NCBI RefSeq assembly: GCF_900110485.1
Contig: NZ_FODY01000015.1
Coordinates: 38,904-102,903 of the forward strand
Reading direction: 5' to 3'
DNA length: 64,000 bases
Source of the DNA: Propionispora vibrioides
GTDB lineage: Bacteria; Bacillota; Negativicutes; Propionisporales; Propionisporaceae
The notes beneath the pieces are model-generated. The model did not search any database and was not told the origin of the DNA. It worked only from the letters and a program-made list of their open reading frames with translations. Below are positions 33,787 to 41,844 of this stretch, in pieces. The number at the start of each line of letters is the position of its first letter. The first letter of the stretch is position 1. The translations under genes and the position numbers were made by a program.

Positions 33787-35118
33787 TTAGGCGTTCCCTT
33801 GGGAATTTCTTTCCCGCCATAAGAAAATACTTAGCAAGGCTACAGCCAGCCAGGCAATGGTGCCGGCAAATTCCCCCACTGTTCCGTATAGGGGAAGAAC
33901 CAGGCCCAGCAGACTCAAGCCGGCCAGAATGCCCGGCCATTTCCAGGTTGATGCTGTCGGCCGGTTGAGCGATGGCGTGGCAACAGAAGAGCGTTCTATT
34001 TTTTCACCTTTCCTGAGCCACCCCAGCAGACCGGAGAGAATAACAAAAATGAGCGCGATATCCAGAAGAGCCCATAGAATCTTTAAAATAAGCAGTTCGT
34101 GATTGTGGATGTGCAGTTTCAGCATATAGCCGGCAAAAAACAAATAATCCGGTAAAGGTTTGGTGAAATATTGCGGCTCCATACCTTTTCTGTCCGGGAT
34201 AAAAACAAGCTGCCCCAGAAAGTCCAGCGGATTCTCTGTCGCCGGTGTAATGTAGAAAATATAAGCCGCCGGCGATTGCCTTCTATCCGGTAAATCAAGC
34301 GAAAGGATCACATCGTCAGGAAAGGCTTCCATTACAAAAGTTTTGGCTTCAGCCAGGGAAAGATGTTTTCCCGCCGCCGGAGCTGACTGCCAATAGTCCT
34401 TCACCGCCGTCTTCGAATCCTGAATATACAAACCGTAGCTGAGTGAAAAAATAACAATAACAACGCCGCTAAAACATAAAATAATTGCCCAAACAGCCGT
34501 TGCAATGCCCAAAAACTTGTGCCAGCCAAACCACCGCTCCCGCCAACTGCGCTTGCCAATAAGGGCAAAGGGGCTTCGCCTCATAAACGGCCCGTAAAGC
34601 ACGCAGCCGGACACAACCGAGACCAGGCTCAAAAAGCACATGAAGCCTAAAAACACCATCCCGCCCTTGCCCATACCAAGATACATATGCAGACGATGCA
34701 TCTCATGCATGAATTCAGCCAGCCAGGGATATTTTACTTTCTCCTGATGCCAGGGCTGCAGGGTATGGTCTGACGGATAATAGGCAAGCTGCTCGCCGCC
34801 CATGCTTAACCGGGCAGCGACCGGCTTGTTGCTGTCTTTGTCCTGAACCCGAAATAGTATTCTTCCCTCATCGGGCTGAACCGAAATACTTCGTATCGAC
34901 TTGCCGGAATAGCCTTCCTTCACTAATTTTTCCCCGGCGTCTACTTCCCTCCAGATTTGCCCGTAATCTGAGGCGGGATGCATATTTTCTTTGTCTAAAA
35001 GATTAAAATCATGGATTTCCGTCTTAAATAATAACGGCAGCCCGGTAAGACAAAGCAATAGAAAGAACAGCAGGCAAATGAAACCAATCCAGCGGTGAAT
35101 TTTATACCAATAACGCAT
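33787..35118 (-). CDS. PepSY-associated membrane protein
   Basis: 443 residues from ATG 35118, with AGGAGG ahead; an open frame continues upstream to 35652 but that part is riboswitch, not protein. Four main membrane segments: about 8-30 after RYWYKIHRWIGF, 150-175, 200-225, and 345-370, plus C-terminal helices. PepSY_TM architecture with HRLHMYLG and WHKFLG histidines that could bind haem, and two extracytoplasmic PepSY regions. Family members include reductases acting with siderophore or metal uptake. Control by a cobalamin riboswitch suggests a role in B12 or cobalt uptake, for example reduction of corrinoids. Confidence 0.9.
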   Translation of the reverse strand: MRYWYKIHRWIGFICLLFFLLLCLTGLPLLFKTEIHDFNLLDKENMHPASDYGQIWREVDAGEKLVKEGYSGKSIRSISVQPDEGRILFRVQDKDSNKPVAARLSMGGEQLAYYPSDHTLQPWHQEKVKYPWLAEFMHEMHRLHMYLGMGKGGMVFLGFMCFLSLVSVVSGCVLYGPFMRRSPFALIGKRSWRERWFGWHKFLGIATAVWAIILCFSGVVIVIFSLSYGLYIQDSKTAVKDYWQSAPAAGKHLSLAEAKTFVMEAFPDDVILSLDLPDRRQSPAAYIFYITPATENPLDFLGQLVFIPDRKGMEPQYFTKPLPDYLFFAGYMLKLHIHNHELLILKILWALLDIALIFVILSGLLGWLRKGEKIERSSVATPSLNRPTASTWKWPGILAGLSLLGLVLPLYGTVGEFAGTIAWLAVALLSIFLWRERNSQGNA

Positions 35119-35146
35119 AATTTTTCCTCCTGACTTGAAAATAAAA

Positions 35147-35188
35147 AAGAGCCTTTTCCGCACACATATGCAAAGAAAAAGGCTCATG
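35147..35188 (-). terminator. Riboswitch expression-platform terminator
   Basis: GAGCCTTTTTC and GGAAAAGGCTC arms followed by a TTTTTTATTTT run on the minus strand, between the cobalamin aptamer and the PepSY gene. Confidence 0.8.
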
Positions 35189-35221
35189 CAAAAACTGCAA
35201 ACAAACCAAATCCCCCTCCCC

Positions 35222-35405
35222 ATCACTCGCAGGTCATAGCGGCGATTGTTGAACAGGCAGTTCTCCTGACTCAGGTTCCTCGTCGGCTCACACCTTCCCA
35301 GAAATATATCCAGTGGCATCTTGTGAGCGACTCCCCTTACAGTGGCGGGACCGTGCCGGCTTGTACCGGCTTCTCTATTAAGCGCAATTGCACCTGTTCC
35401 AAATC
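35222..35405 (-). ncRNA. Cobalamin riboswitch
   Basis: Minus strand: AACAGGTGCAATTGCGC, a GCCGGTAC/GTGCCGGC-type stem, GCCACTGTAAGGGGAGTC, GAAGGTGTGAGCCGACGAGG and the B12 box CTGAGTCAGGAGAACTGCCT. All blocks of the AdoCbl-class aptamer are present in order. With the terminator at 35147-35188 it should switch the PepSY gene off when cobalamin is plentiful. Confidence 0.96.
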
Positions 35406-35422
35406 TGTTATTTTTCTCGCTT

Positions 35423-35451
35423 ACTATACTGCACTTTTTCTGAAATGTCAA
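35423..35451 (-). promoter_or_regulatory. Promoter of the cobalamin-riboswitch unit
   Basis: TTGACA at 35446-35451 and TATAGT at 35423-35428 with a 17-base spacer. Confidence 0.85.
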
Positions 35452-35528
35452 TTGGTACTTCATTAAGTATTCTTTATGCAGTAAAATTGTTGAAAAATAA
35501 CAGCTTAACCTATTCCGGCAAATAGAAA

Positions 35529-35562
35529 AAGACCCGCACCAACCAGAGTTGATGCGGGTCTT
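35529..35562 (-). terminator. Terminator of rplM-rpsI
   Basis: GACCCGCA/TGCGGGTC stem with a 14-base loop followed by TTTTTCT on the minus strand, 14 bases past the rpsI stop. Confidence 0.9.
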
Positions 35563-35575
35563 GCTTTGAATAAAA

Positions 35576-35968
35576 TTAACGTTTCGAGAACTGCGATGCT
35601 TTACGGGCTTTCTTAAGACCGTATTTGCGGCGTTCTTTTTCACGGGGGTCACGAGTCAGGAAGCCTGCTTGTTTCAAAGACGGGCGGTACTCGAGATCCA
35701 CTCTAAGTAAAGCACGGGAAATGCCGTGGCGAATGGCGCCTGCCTGTCCGGAAGGACCGCCACCCTCTACCTTAGCCAATACATCATACTTACCAATCGT
35801 TTCAGTAAGATTTAATGGCTGTTTTACAATCAGTTCAAGAGTTTTTAAACCAAAATATTCAACAAGCGGACGGCCGTTGATAATCACGTTGCCTTCTCCC
35901 GGAACCAGACGAACTCTGGCAACCGAAGTTTTTCTGCGGCCTGTGCCGTAGTAGCTAACTAATGCCAT
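35576..35968 (-). CDS. rpsI: 30S ribosomal protein S9
   Basis: Small-subunit protein whose C-terminal tail reaches the P-site tRNA. 130 residues from ATG 35968, nine bases after AAAGGAGG; the ATG two codons earlier is too close to it. [19 protein letters not shown] at the start and the basic tail [12 protein letters not shown] are diagnostic. Follows rplM by 23 bases. Confidence 0.99.
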   Translation of the reverse strand: MALVSYYGTGRRKTSVARVRLVPGEGNVIINGRPLVEYFGLKTLELIVKQPLNLTETIGKYDVLAKVEGGGPSGQAGAIRHGISRALLRVDLEYRPSLKQAGFLTRDPREKERRKYGLKKARKASQFSKR

Positions 35969-35991
35969 ACTCATGTTCCTCCTTTCCGGTA

Positions 35992-36432
35992 TTATCTAAT
36001 ATCAAGTTCCAGTACTTCCGGTTGTTGAGCGGCATGCGGATGCTCAGCACCTTTGTACACGTTCAATTTACGGTACATTTGACGTCCCAGGCTATTCTTC
36101 GGCAACATGCCTTTAATAGCGATTTCCAGGACTCTTTCCGGCTTTTCAGCCAGCATTTTTCCGGCAGTGGTGAAGGTAGTACCTCCTGGATAACCGGAAT
36201 GACGGAAATATGTTTTTTGGATCAATTTTTTACCGGTAAACGCTACCTTAGCTGCGTTTACTATGATGACATGATCTCCTGTATCAACATGCGGAGTAAA
36301 AGTCGGTTTATGTTTTCCGCGAAGAATTTTGGCTACTTCAGCGGCTAATCTACCTACAGTCTTGCCTTCAGCATCTACAACATACCATTTACGTTCTACG
36401 TTGGCTGCGTTTGCCATAAATGTTGTTTTCAT
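35992..36432 (-). CDS. rplM: 50S ribosomal protein L13
   Basis: 146 residues. Typical start [20 protein letters not shown], then [20 protein letters not shown] and [25 protein letters not shown] ahead of ATG 36432. Own promoter at 36527-36555. In most Firmicutes rplM follows truA directly; here about 7.8 kb of sugar-uptake genes and a repeat lie between. Confidence 0.99.
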   Translation of the reverse strand: MKTTFMANAANVERKWYVVDAEGKTVGRLAAEVAKILRGKHKPTFTPHVDTGDHVIIVNAAKVAFTGKKLIQKTYFRHSGYPGGTTFTTAGKMLAEKPERVLEIAIKGMLPKNSLGRQMYRKLNVYKGAEHPHAAQQPEVLELDIR

Positions 36433-36526
36433 AGTATCCCTCCTTGTTGCAAAAGTTACGGGTTGGTTAGATTCTGAACCTGAATTCCGGGGCTAATGGA
36501 ATACATGGCATAAATCTCATAAAAAC

Positions 36527-36555
36527 ATTTTAATCAATCTGACTGGTAAAGTCAA
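36527..36555 (-). promoter_or_regulatory. rplM-rpsI promoter
   Basis: TTGACT at 36550-36555 and TAAAAT at 36527-36532, spacer 17. The roughly 85-base leader contains a GGTT/AACC hairpin and could be a ribosomal-protein leader, not identified further. Confidence 0.7.
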
Positions 36556-36666
36556 GGATTATCGAGGGATAATTTGCATTTTTTATCAGAAATGCTCTTT
36601 CTTCTTGGGAAAATGAAACATTAATACTATTCGACATGAATACCATTAATGTTTCTCCTGTGCAAT

Positions 36667-36831
36667 TAGTACCTGGTCAACATTAATCCAATGAATACTG
36701 GCGGTCTATTTTCCCCACCGTTTCGTTGTCGTCAGTCAACATACTAACGGTATGCCTCCTCCCCTCACCTCGCGCTGCGAAAAATAGCCTCGCCATTCTC
36801 TTACTGTTTTAAGACCGCCGACACTAGTATA
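36667..36831 (-). repeat. Dispersed palindromic element, type II, full copy
   Basis: 165 bp. Left end AGTACCTGGTCAACATTAAT matches the end of the copy at 32692-32852; GGCGGTCTATTTTCC, TTCGTTGTCGTCAG, the CATAC-TAACG-GTATG central hairpin, CTCCTCC and GCGAAAAATAGCCTCGCCAT follow in the same order (opposite orientation). The right terminus is eroded. Confidence 0.8.
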
Positions 36832-36838
36832 ACAAGTT

Positions 36839-36872
36839 TTTGAGCGGCTCTCGTTATCGAAAGCCGCTCAAA
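36839..36872 (-). other. Hairpin after the PTS operon
   Basis: TTGAGCGGCT/AGCCGCTCAA stem 40 bases past the IID stop. No clear T-run follows on the minus strand, so its terminator function is uncertain. Confidence 0.5.
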
Positions 36873-36909
36873 GATGAAACTTCCCTCATGACGCTCCATA
36901 AGTGCTCAT

Positions 36910-37740
36910 TTATAATATATTAAACAAACCTCCGACAACGCCGACTACAACCATCAACATAATGATTCGGACCGATGTCCATTTCTTTTGCAGCAAACCA
37001 TACACACCCATCGTAGCGGCCAGCGGCAGAATATGGGGCAATATCGCGTCAAACAGGCTTTTCTGCAGCGAGAACTCCGCCCCCGAAGTGGTGATGGTCA
37101 GACCGCAGGTCACTTTAACATAGTTTACGATCAGTCCGCCCATAACCATGCAGCCCATGATAGAGGCACCCTTGAGCAGTTTATTCAGTATCCCTCGCTC
37201 GAGGAAATCCATGATGGCATCACTGCCCGCATGATAGCCAAACATAAAGTTTCCCACGGAGAGAATGTAGGTGATGGCGAACATGACCACCGCGTAAATT
37301 ACTGCACCCCATATATTTCCGGTCCCGGAACGGGTGATATCAATACACAATGCCAGAAGAATCGGAATCAGAACGCCCTGATAGATAGTATCGCCGATGC
37401 CCGCCAACGGACCCATCAAGGAGGTTTTTATATTGGTGATAAACTCGTTCGGAATCTCCTTGCCCATTGCCTTTTCTTCTTCCAGCGAAATGGCCAGGCC
37501 GAGAATACAAGAACCGAACTCAGGATGGACGTTAAAAAATTCCATTTGGCGCGTCATCAGATCAATCTGCTTTGCTTTATTATTCGGATACAGATATTTC
37601 ACAACCGGGAGGAATGTATGGGCACACGCCATCCCCATCATACGTTCGTAATTATAGCAGGTTTGAACCCAAGTTTCCCAAATCAGGGCGGCTCGGATCA
37701 GAGCGTTTTTTGGAATTAGCTTCTGTTCGTTGTTAACCAT
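36910..37740 (-). CDS. PTS mannose/fructose/sorbose family IID component
   Basis: Membrane subunit of a sugar phosphotransferase permease. 276 residues from ATG 37740, preceded by GAGAGGTGGG; the ATG at 37764 overlaps the end of the IIC gene and is less likely. Family marks: ALIWETWVQTCYNYERMMG, NVHPEFGSCILGLAISLEEE, SLMGPLAGIGDTIYQGVLIP and C-terminal membrane helices. Last gene of IIA-IIB-IIC-IID. The sugar is not known. Confidence 0.95.
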   Translation of the reverse strand: MVNNEQKLIPKNALIRAALIWETWVQTCYNYERMMGMACAHTFLPVVKYLYPNNKAKQIDLMTRQMEFFNVHPEFGSCILGLAISLEEEKAMGKEIPNEFITNIKTSLMGPLAGIGDTIYQGVLIPILLALCIDITRSGTGNIWGAVIYAVVMFAITYILSVGNFMFGYHAGSDAIMDFLERGILNKLLKGASIMGCMVMGGLIVNYVKVTCGLTITTSGAEFSLQKSLFDAILPHILPLAATMGVYGLLQKKWTSVRIIMLMVVVGVVGGLFNIL

Positions 37741-37756
37741 GCTGTCCCACCTCTCT

Positions 37757-38563
37757 TCAGTCATCGTCCGGATCGTAGTCCGGATCGTAGTTCTCGGAGG
37801 ATGCACCGCCAGCCGATGCTGCCGCCGGAGTCATATTACCAGTTACCTGAATATAGAGGATCGCCGCCAACAGTCCAAGGATACCCTGCTCAATCAAGGT
37901 CAGCCCGGAAACTGTGGCAATCATAAATCCTAGGAACAGGAAGATACGCGCTTCACCTTTGAAGATATACTGCAAGGTAATCGCAATACCAAGGGCAGGC
38001 ATCAATCCGCCGATAATCTGGAAGATTTGCAGCGGCTTTCCTGCACACATTTCAATAAAGGATTGAATATAATTTGCACCGAAGTAAGCCGCAAGTGTAC
38101 AGGGAATAACACATATCACCGCGGAGAAGATCTGCGGGAGGATTATATTTGACAGGTATAGCCGATTAAACTTCCCCTCGGCAACCCACCGGTCACCCAG
38201 GTGAACAAAAACAGAGTCAATGGTCATACGCAAATACCATACAATCGTACCTAATAGTCCAAGCGGAACTGCAATCGCCAGTGCCGTGTTTGCATCGAGA
38301 TGGCCGGTGATTGCATACGCAGTACCCAGAACGCCGGCCAGTGCCATATCCGCAGGCATCGAACCGCCGGCGGAAATAAAGCCTAAATACACCAGATTGA
38401 TTGTGCCGCCAACGACAGCACCGGTAACCGGATCCCCAAGAATCCAACCGGTTAGGAATCCGCAAACCAACGGCCTTTGCAGTGTCCATAAACCCACAAA
38501 AGGCAGATTGGCTTCGGCCAGCCAGTACAGGATGCCGCACAAAATTGCCGTCATTAAAGTCAT
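37757..38563 (-). CDS. PTS mannose/fructose/sorbose family IIC component
   Basis: Sugar channel subunit, 268 residues. Several membrane helices; family motifs RPLVCGFLTGWILGDPVTGA, GGTINLVYLGFISAGGSMPA and GLMPALGIAITL. The C-terminus is unusual: a Gly/Ala/Ser stretch and then the acidic ENYDPDYDPDDD, encoded by a 12-base direct repeat (CCGGATCGTAGT) near 37769-37790. ATG at 38563. It is 43 bases after IIB and 16 bases before the chosen IID start. Confidence 0.95.
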   Translation of the reverse strand: MTLMTAILCGILYWLAEANLPFVGLWTLQRPLVCGFLTGWILGDPVTGAVVGGTINLVYLGFISAGGSMPADMALAGVLGTAYAITGHLDANTALAIAVPLGLLGTIVWYLRMTIDSVFVHLGDRWVAEGKFNRLYLSNIILPQIFSAVICVIPCTLAAYFGANYIQSFIEMCAGKPLQIFQIIGGLMPALGIAITLQYIFKGEARIFLFLGFMIATVSGLTLIEQGILGLLAAILYIQVTGNMTPAAASAGGASSENYDPDYDPDDD

Positions 38564-38606
38564 AGCTTCCTCATCCTTCCTTCTTGCTTTTTTTTCTTAC
38601 AAACTC

Positions 38607-39110
38607 TCACAGACCAAAGTTTTCCTTAGCTTTTTTGAGCGCGCCGTCAATTTCGACGACACCCTGCTCGGGAACAAGTTGATAGTACACACGCACGCCG
38701 GCTTTCTTGAGCTCTTCACAGGCGAGCACCTCGTCCGGACTGAGCGCAACGTTGTTGATAAACGGCTGCCGTTCGCCACGGATACCGGCACCTCCCAGAT
38801 TCACCTCCTTCAGCGGAACACCTGCCTTAACTAATCGGTTGAAGGTAATCGGAGTTTTGGCCAGGATAATGATCCGCTCGCCCTCCACGCCGGGAACCAT
38901 CAGCTTTTCCGCCGCCTTTTCAACACCATAGACAATTACCTTGGTGCCGACCGGTGCCAATGCCTTAACCACCCGCACATTGAAAGCGTCCTTTACTACC
39001 TCGTCGTCCACAATCATGATGCGATTACCTTGCATTGTCGGCGTCCATGCAGTCACCACTTCACCATGAATCAGGCGGTCGTCTACGCGAGCCAATACCA
39101 CATTTCTCAT
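38607..39110 (-). CDS. PTS mannose/fructose/sorbose family IIB component
   Basis: Cytoplasmic phosphocarrier, 167 residues. Phospho-accepting H15 in ARVDDRLIHGEVVTAW, then RIMIVDDEVVKD and VNLGGAGIRGERQPFINNVA. It receives phosphate from IIA and passes it to the incoming sugar. Two bases separate it from the IIA stop, so they are coupled. Confidence 0.96.
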   Translation of the reverse strand: MRNVVLARVDDRLIHGEVVTAWTPTMQGNRIMIVDDEVVKDAFNVRVVKALAPVGTKVIVYGVEKAAEKLMVPGVEGERIIILAKTPITFNRLVKAGVPLKEVNLGGAGIRGERQPFINNVALSPDEVLACEELKKAGVRVYYQLVPEQGVVEIDGALKKAKENFGL

Positions 39111-39112
39111 AC

Positions 39113-39553
39113 TTAATCCTCCTCCTCTTCTTCTTCCGTCGACTCCTCCAAAATTTTCCCAACATCTGCAAAGCTGCCCTCTGCTGCTGCAATCGTGGCC
39201 TCACAGATATCTTGTGCCGTTACATCTTCCCTGTCACGCATCAGCAAAGCTGTCATGAGCATCGCGAGGTTGATTCCCGTAATGTGGAATATATGATGCT
39301 CACGTGTCAACGATACAACTGCGTTAAACGGAGAGCCATGTATGAGCTCACTCATAAAAATGATATTTTCAGAGCCATACTGTTCGATTTCTTCCTGCAG
39401 TTTTTCGTTCAAATCAATCACCGATTGCTCGGGATATAGGCTGTGAGCAGCTATGTTCTTCTGCGGCCCAAGCAGCATCTGAACCGTATTCAGCATACCC
39501 TGGGACTGTTCCCCGTGTGATACCAAAACAACACGGAATTTGGGACTGTCCAT
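39113..39553 (-). CDS. PTS mannose family IIA component
   Basis: 146 residues from ATG 39553 (GGAAAGGA upstream); the frame is open to 39592 but family similarity begins with FRVVLVSHGEQSQGM. His in VSHGE is the phosphorylation site (about residue 13). LIHGSPFNAV and GINLAMLMTALLMRD are typical. The C-terminus is a run of acids (EESTEEEEEED), not usual for the family and paired with a similar acidic tail on IIC. Confidence 0.93.
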   Translation of the reverse strand: MDSPKFRVVLVSHGEQSQGMLNTVQMLLGPQKNIAAHSLYPEQSVIDLNEKLQEEIEQYGSENIIFMSELIHGSPFNAVVSLTREHHIFHITGINLAMLMTALLMRDREDVTAQDICEATIAAAEGSFADVGKILEESTEEEEEED

Positions 39554-39918
39554 CAGCGAATCATCCTTTCCTTGTCTATTTTCGTGTAGCATGGCTTATT
39601 TCGTTATCATCATACCATGCCTGCCTGAATGAATTGCACAAAGATATTGCGGCTAAATCCCGAAATTCACATCACCCCTAATCATACACTTTCCTGCCAT
39701 AAGGCCAAAAAGATTTGTAATCATTTTTCGTAATTCTTGCTGCATTTCGATTTTCACGTTTTCGCCATTATGCGCAAAAAACCGAACCCAACAATTATAT
39801 TTTTAATGATATACTTACTATCATGGTATACTTACTACAATATAGTGTAGTCTAGTGAGCAGATTGTTTAACGGAAGCCTCGGTTTACTCACCGTTATTA
39901 GGAAAGCAGGGTATATTC
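39554..39918. other. Divergent regulatory region between the PTS operon and its regulator
   Basis: 365 bases of AT-rich DNA with no gene. Contains two direct repeats (39810-39837) and a TATAGT box at 39842-39847 for the plus-strand regulator. No sigma-54 type promoter (TGGC-N8-TTGC) was found for the PTS genes. Confidence 0.5.
39810..39837 (+). promoter_or_regulatory. Tandem 11-base direct repeats, possible regulator site
   Basis: TATACTTACTA occurs at 39810-39820 and 39827-39837, 17 bases apart start to start, just upstream of the regulator's likely -10 box. The spacing of about 1.6 helix turns fits a tandem binding site; no proof. Confidence 0.45.
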
Positions 39919-41844
39919 ATGTTGAATTTGAATTTACGAAAACTTGAAATTATTTTGGAGCTCTGTGAGAATGCTGAAAGCTGGGTTACCGCATCTCATT
40001 TTGCCAAGAAACAGCAGGTCAGCTTGCGCACCATTCAAAATGATATCAAGGAAATAAAAAATGAACTCACAGCCGCATCCTGTGTAGAATTTCAGGCGGC
40101 TCCCCGTAAGGGATGCCGCATCACCATCACCGATGATGCAGCATTCCCTGCATTCAAGGATTTCTACTATAAGCAGTTCACCTCGTCATCGATGTATCAA
40201 AACGGCAGAATCAATCAGATTCTGCTGCTGCTTTTAGAACAGCACCGCGCCATGTCCCTGTATGATCTCGAAAGCCAGATATATGTCTCACGCTCGACCT
40301 TGCTCAACGATTTGAAATATGTGTCGGAGATTCTCGAAAAATATGGCCTTGAGCTTCTGCGCAGTTCCAATAAAGTGATGATCGACGGCAGTGAGGTGAG
40401 CAAGCGGTTGTGCATTCTGGATCAGAATTTGGTGATCACCAATGCCACTGAAATTTTTTCCGGAAACAACGATAACAGCACCATGGATCGAATCAAGAAC
40501 ATCCTGGTAGAAACCTTTGTATCCTTCAAGCATCCGGTCACCGAGGCCACGCTGAATAATACGATTGTGCAAATCTATGTTGCCCTGCACCGTATGCAAT
40601 CTTGTTTTTTCATTACGCCTACGGACCTCAAAATCACCGAAAATCTGGCGCCGGAATGCGAAATTGCCACCGAGGTCTACCAGCGTATTTCCGAGGTGTT
40701 TTTCATCCGTATTCCCGAAGCGGAAATCGACTATTTCGCTCTTTATATGAAGGGGCAAGGGGATTTTGGCAACACCGATGTGATTTCCACCGAGGTGGAT
40801 CATCTGGTACTGGAAGCCCTGAAGGAAATTAATGAGGCCCATGATATTGATCTGACCAACAATTTAAAGCTGCGCATTGCGCTGGCACTCCATACCGCTC
40901 CGCTGATTGTACGGATTAAATATGATATGCAGCTCAAAAATCATCTCGTGGATTATATCCGGCAGGCCTTCCCGCAAGGATTTGATTTGGGCATTTATTT
41001 TGCGGCCTATCTGCAAAAAATCTTCCATAAGCGTGTATCGGATGAAGAGATTGCCTTTATCGCTATCCACCTATACAGTGCGCTGGTGCAAAAGCAGAAG
41101 GAAGATGGCACAAAACGCATTTTGGTCATCTCGTCCATGCGGCAGAGCGAGAATATTCTACTGCGTCAAACCTTGCTCAACTGGCTGTCGGACGATATTG
41201 CCGAGCTGGCTTTCATATCGCCAACCGAAATGTCTGAGTCACAACTGGATCTTTATGACATTTTTCTGACGACGGAAAAGGGAGCATCTTATGATATGGG
41301 CCTCGCGTTTTACATCAATGCCTTTCCTAACCAGCAGGACTATCTCAATCTAAAACTAGCGGTAGACGGCTTCAAAAACATTGACGATATCGTCTCGATT
41401 TTCTATAAGGATCTATTCTTCGTCAGTCACGGAGAAAATCGAGAAGCCATTTTAAGTCGTCTCTGCCAGAGTGCAACAGCGCATTTTCATATCGAAGACG
41501 GTGATTTGCAGAATGCCGTATTACAGCGTGAGCAGCTTGGCAGCACCTTTTTCGGCAACGGCATAGCCGCACCACATCCGATTTCTGCAGTTTCACCTGA
41601 TTCCTTTGTGGCCGTTGCGGTTTTACCGCAGCCGGTTGAATGGGATAAAGACAAAAATATGGTGAAACTGGTACTCATGATTTGTATCGGTAAGAATAAT
41701 ACTAAGGCGTTCCACCTGTGGAATTATCTGTCCACCGTCTTTGCCAATCGTTATTTCGCAGAACAACTAATGGTCAATCCGAGCTATCAGAATTTTGTTC
41801 GTTTACTAAAAGGGACCATCGTTGAAAATTCCAAAACGAAATGA
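39919..41844 (+). CDS. PRD-domain transcriptional regulator with PTS IIB- and IIA-like domains (BglG/MtlR type)
   Basis: 641 residues. Two N-terminal helix-turn-helix units (about 1-65, ASHFAKKQQVSLRTIQNDI; about 90-150, ESQIYVSRSTLLNDLKYV), two PRD domains (about 190-400; histidines in ALALHTAPL and IAFIAIHLYSAL), a IIB-gat-like part (about 405-490) and a C-terminal IIA-fru/mtl-like domain with the phospho-His motif GNGIAAPHPISA. Such proteins activate PTS genes when phosphorylation state signals substrate. Divergent from the mannose-family PTS operon, which it probably controls. ATG at 39919. Confidence 0.93.
   Translation: MLNLNLRKLEIILELCENAESWVTASHFAKKQQVSLRTIQNDIKEIKNELTAASCVEFQAAPRKGCRITITDDAAFPAFKDFYYKQFTSSSMYQNGRINQILLLLLEQHRAMSLYDLESQIYVSRSTLLNDLKYVSEILEKYGLELLRSSNKVMIDGSEVSKRLCILDQNLVITNATEIFSGNNDNSTMDRIKNILVETFVSFKHPVTEATLNNTIVQIYVALHRMQSCFFITPTDLKITENLAPECEIATEVYQRISEVFFIRIPEAEIDYFALYMKGQGDFGNTDVISTEVDHLVLEALKEINEAHDIDLTNNLKLRIALALHTAPLIVRIKYDMQLKNHLVDYIRQAFPQGFDLGIYFAAYLQKIFHKRVSDEEIAFIAIHLYSALVQKQKEDGTKRILVISSMRQSENILLRQTLLNWLSDDIAELAFISPTEMSESQLDLYDIFLTTEKGASYDMGLAFYINAFPNQQDYLNLKLAVDGFKNIDDIVSIFYKDLFFVSHGENREAILSRLCQSATAHFHIEDGDLQNAVLQREQLGSTFFGNGIAAPHPISAVSPDSFVAVAVLPQPVEWDKDKNMVKLVLMICIGKNNTKAFHLWNYLSTVFANRYFAEQLMVNPSYQNFVRLLKGTIVENSKTK

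Noticed and set aside
35119..35652. Open frame extending the PepSY gene upstream by 178 codons
   Set aside because: The stretch overlaps a complete cobalamin riboswitch, its terminator and promoter and the end of rpsI; the start at 35118 has its own ribosome site.
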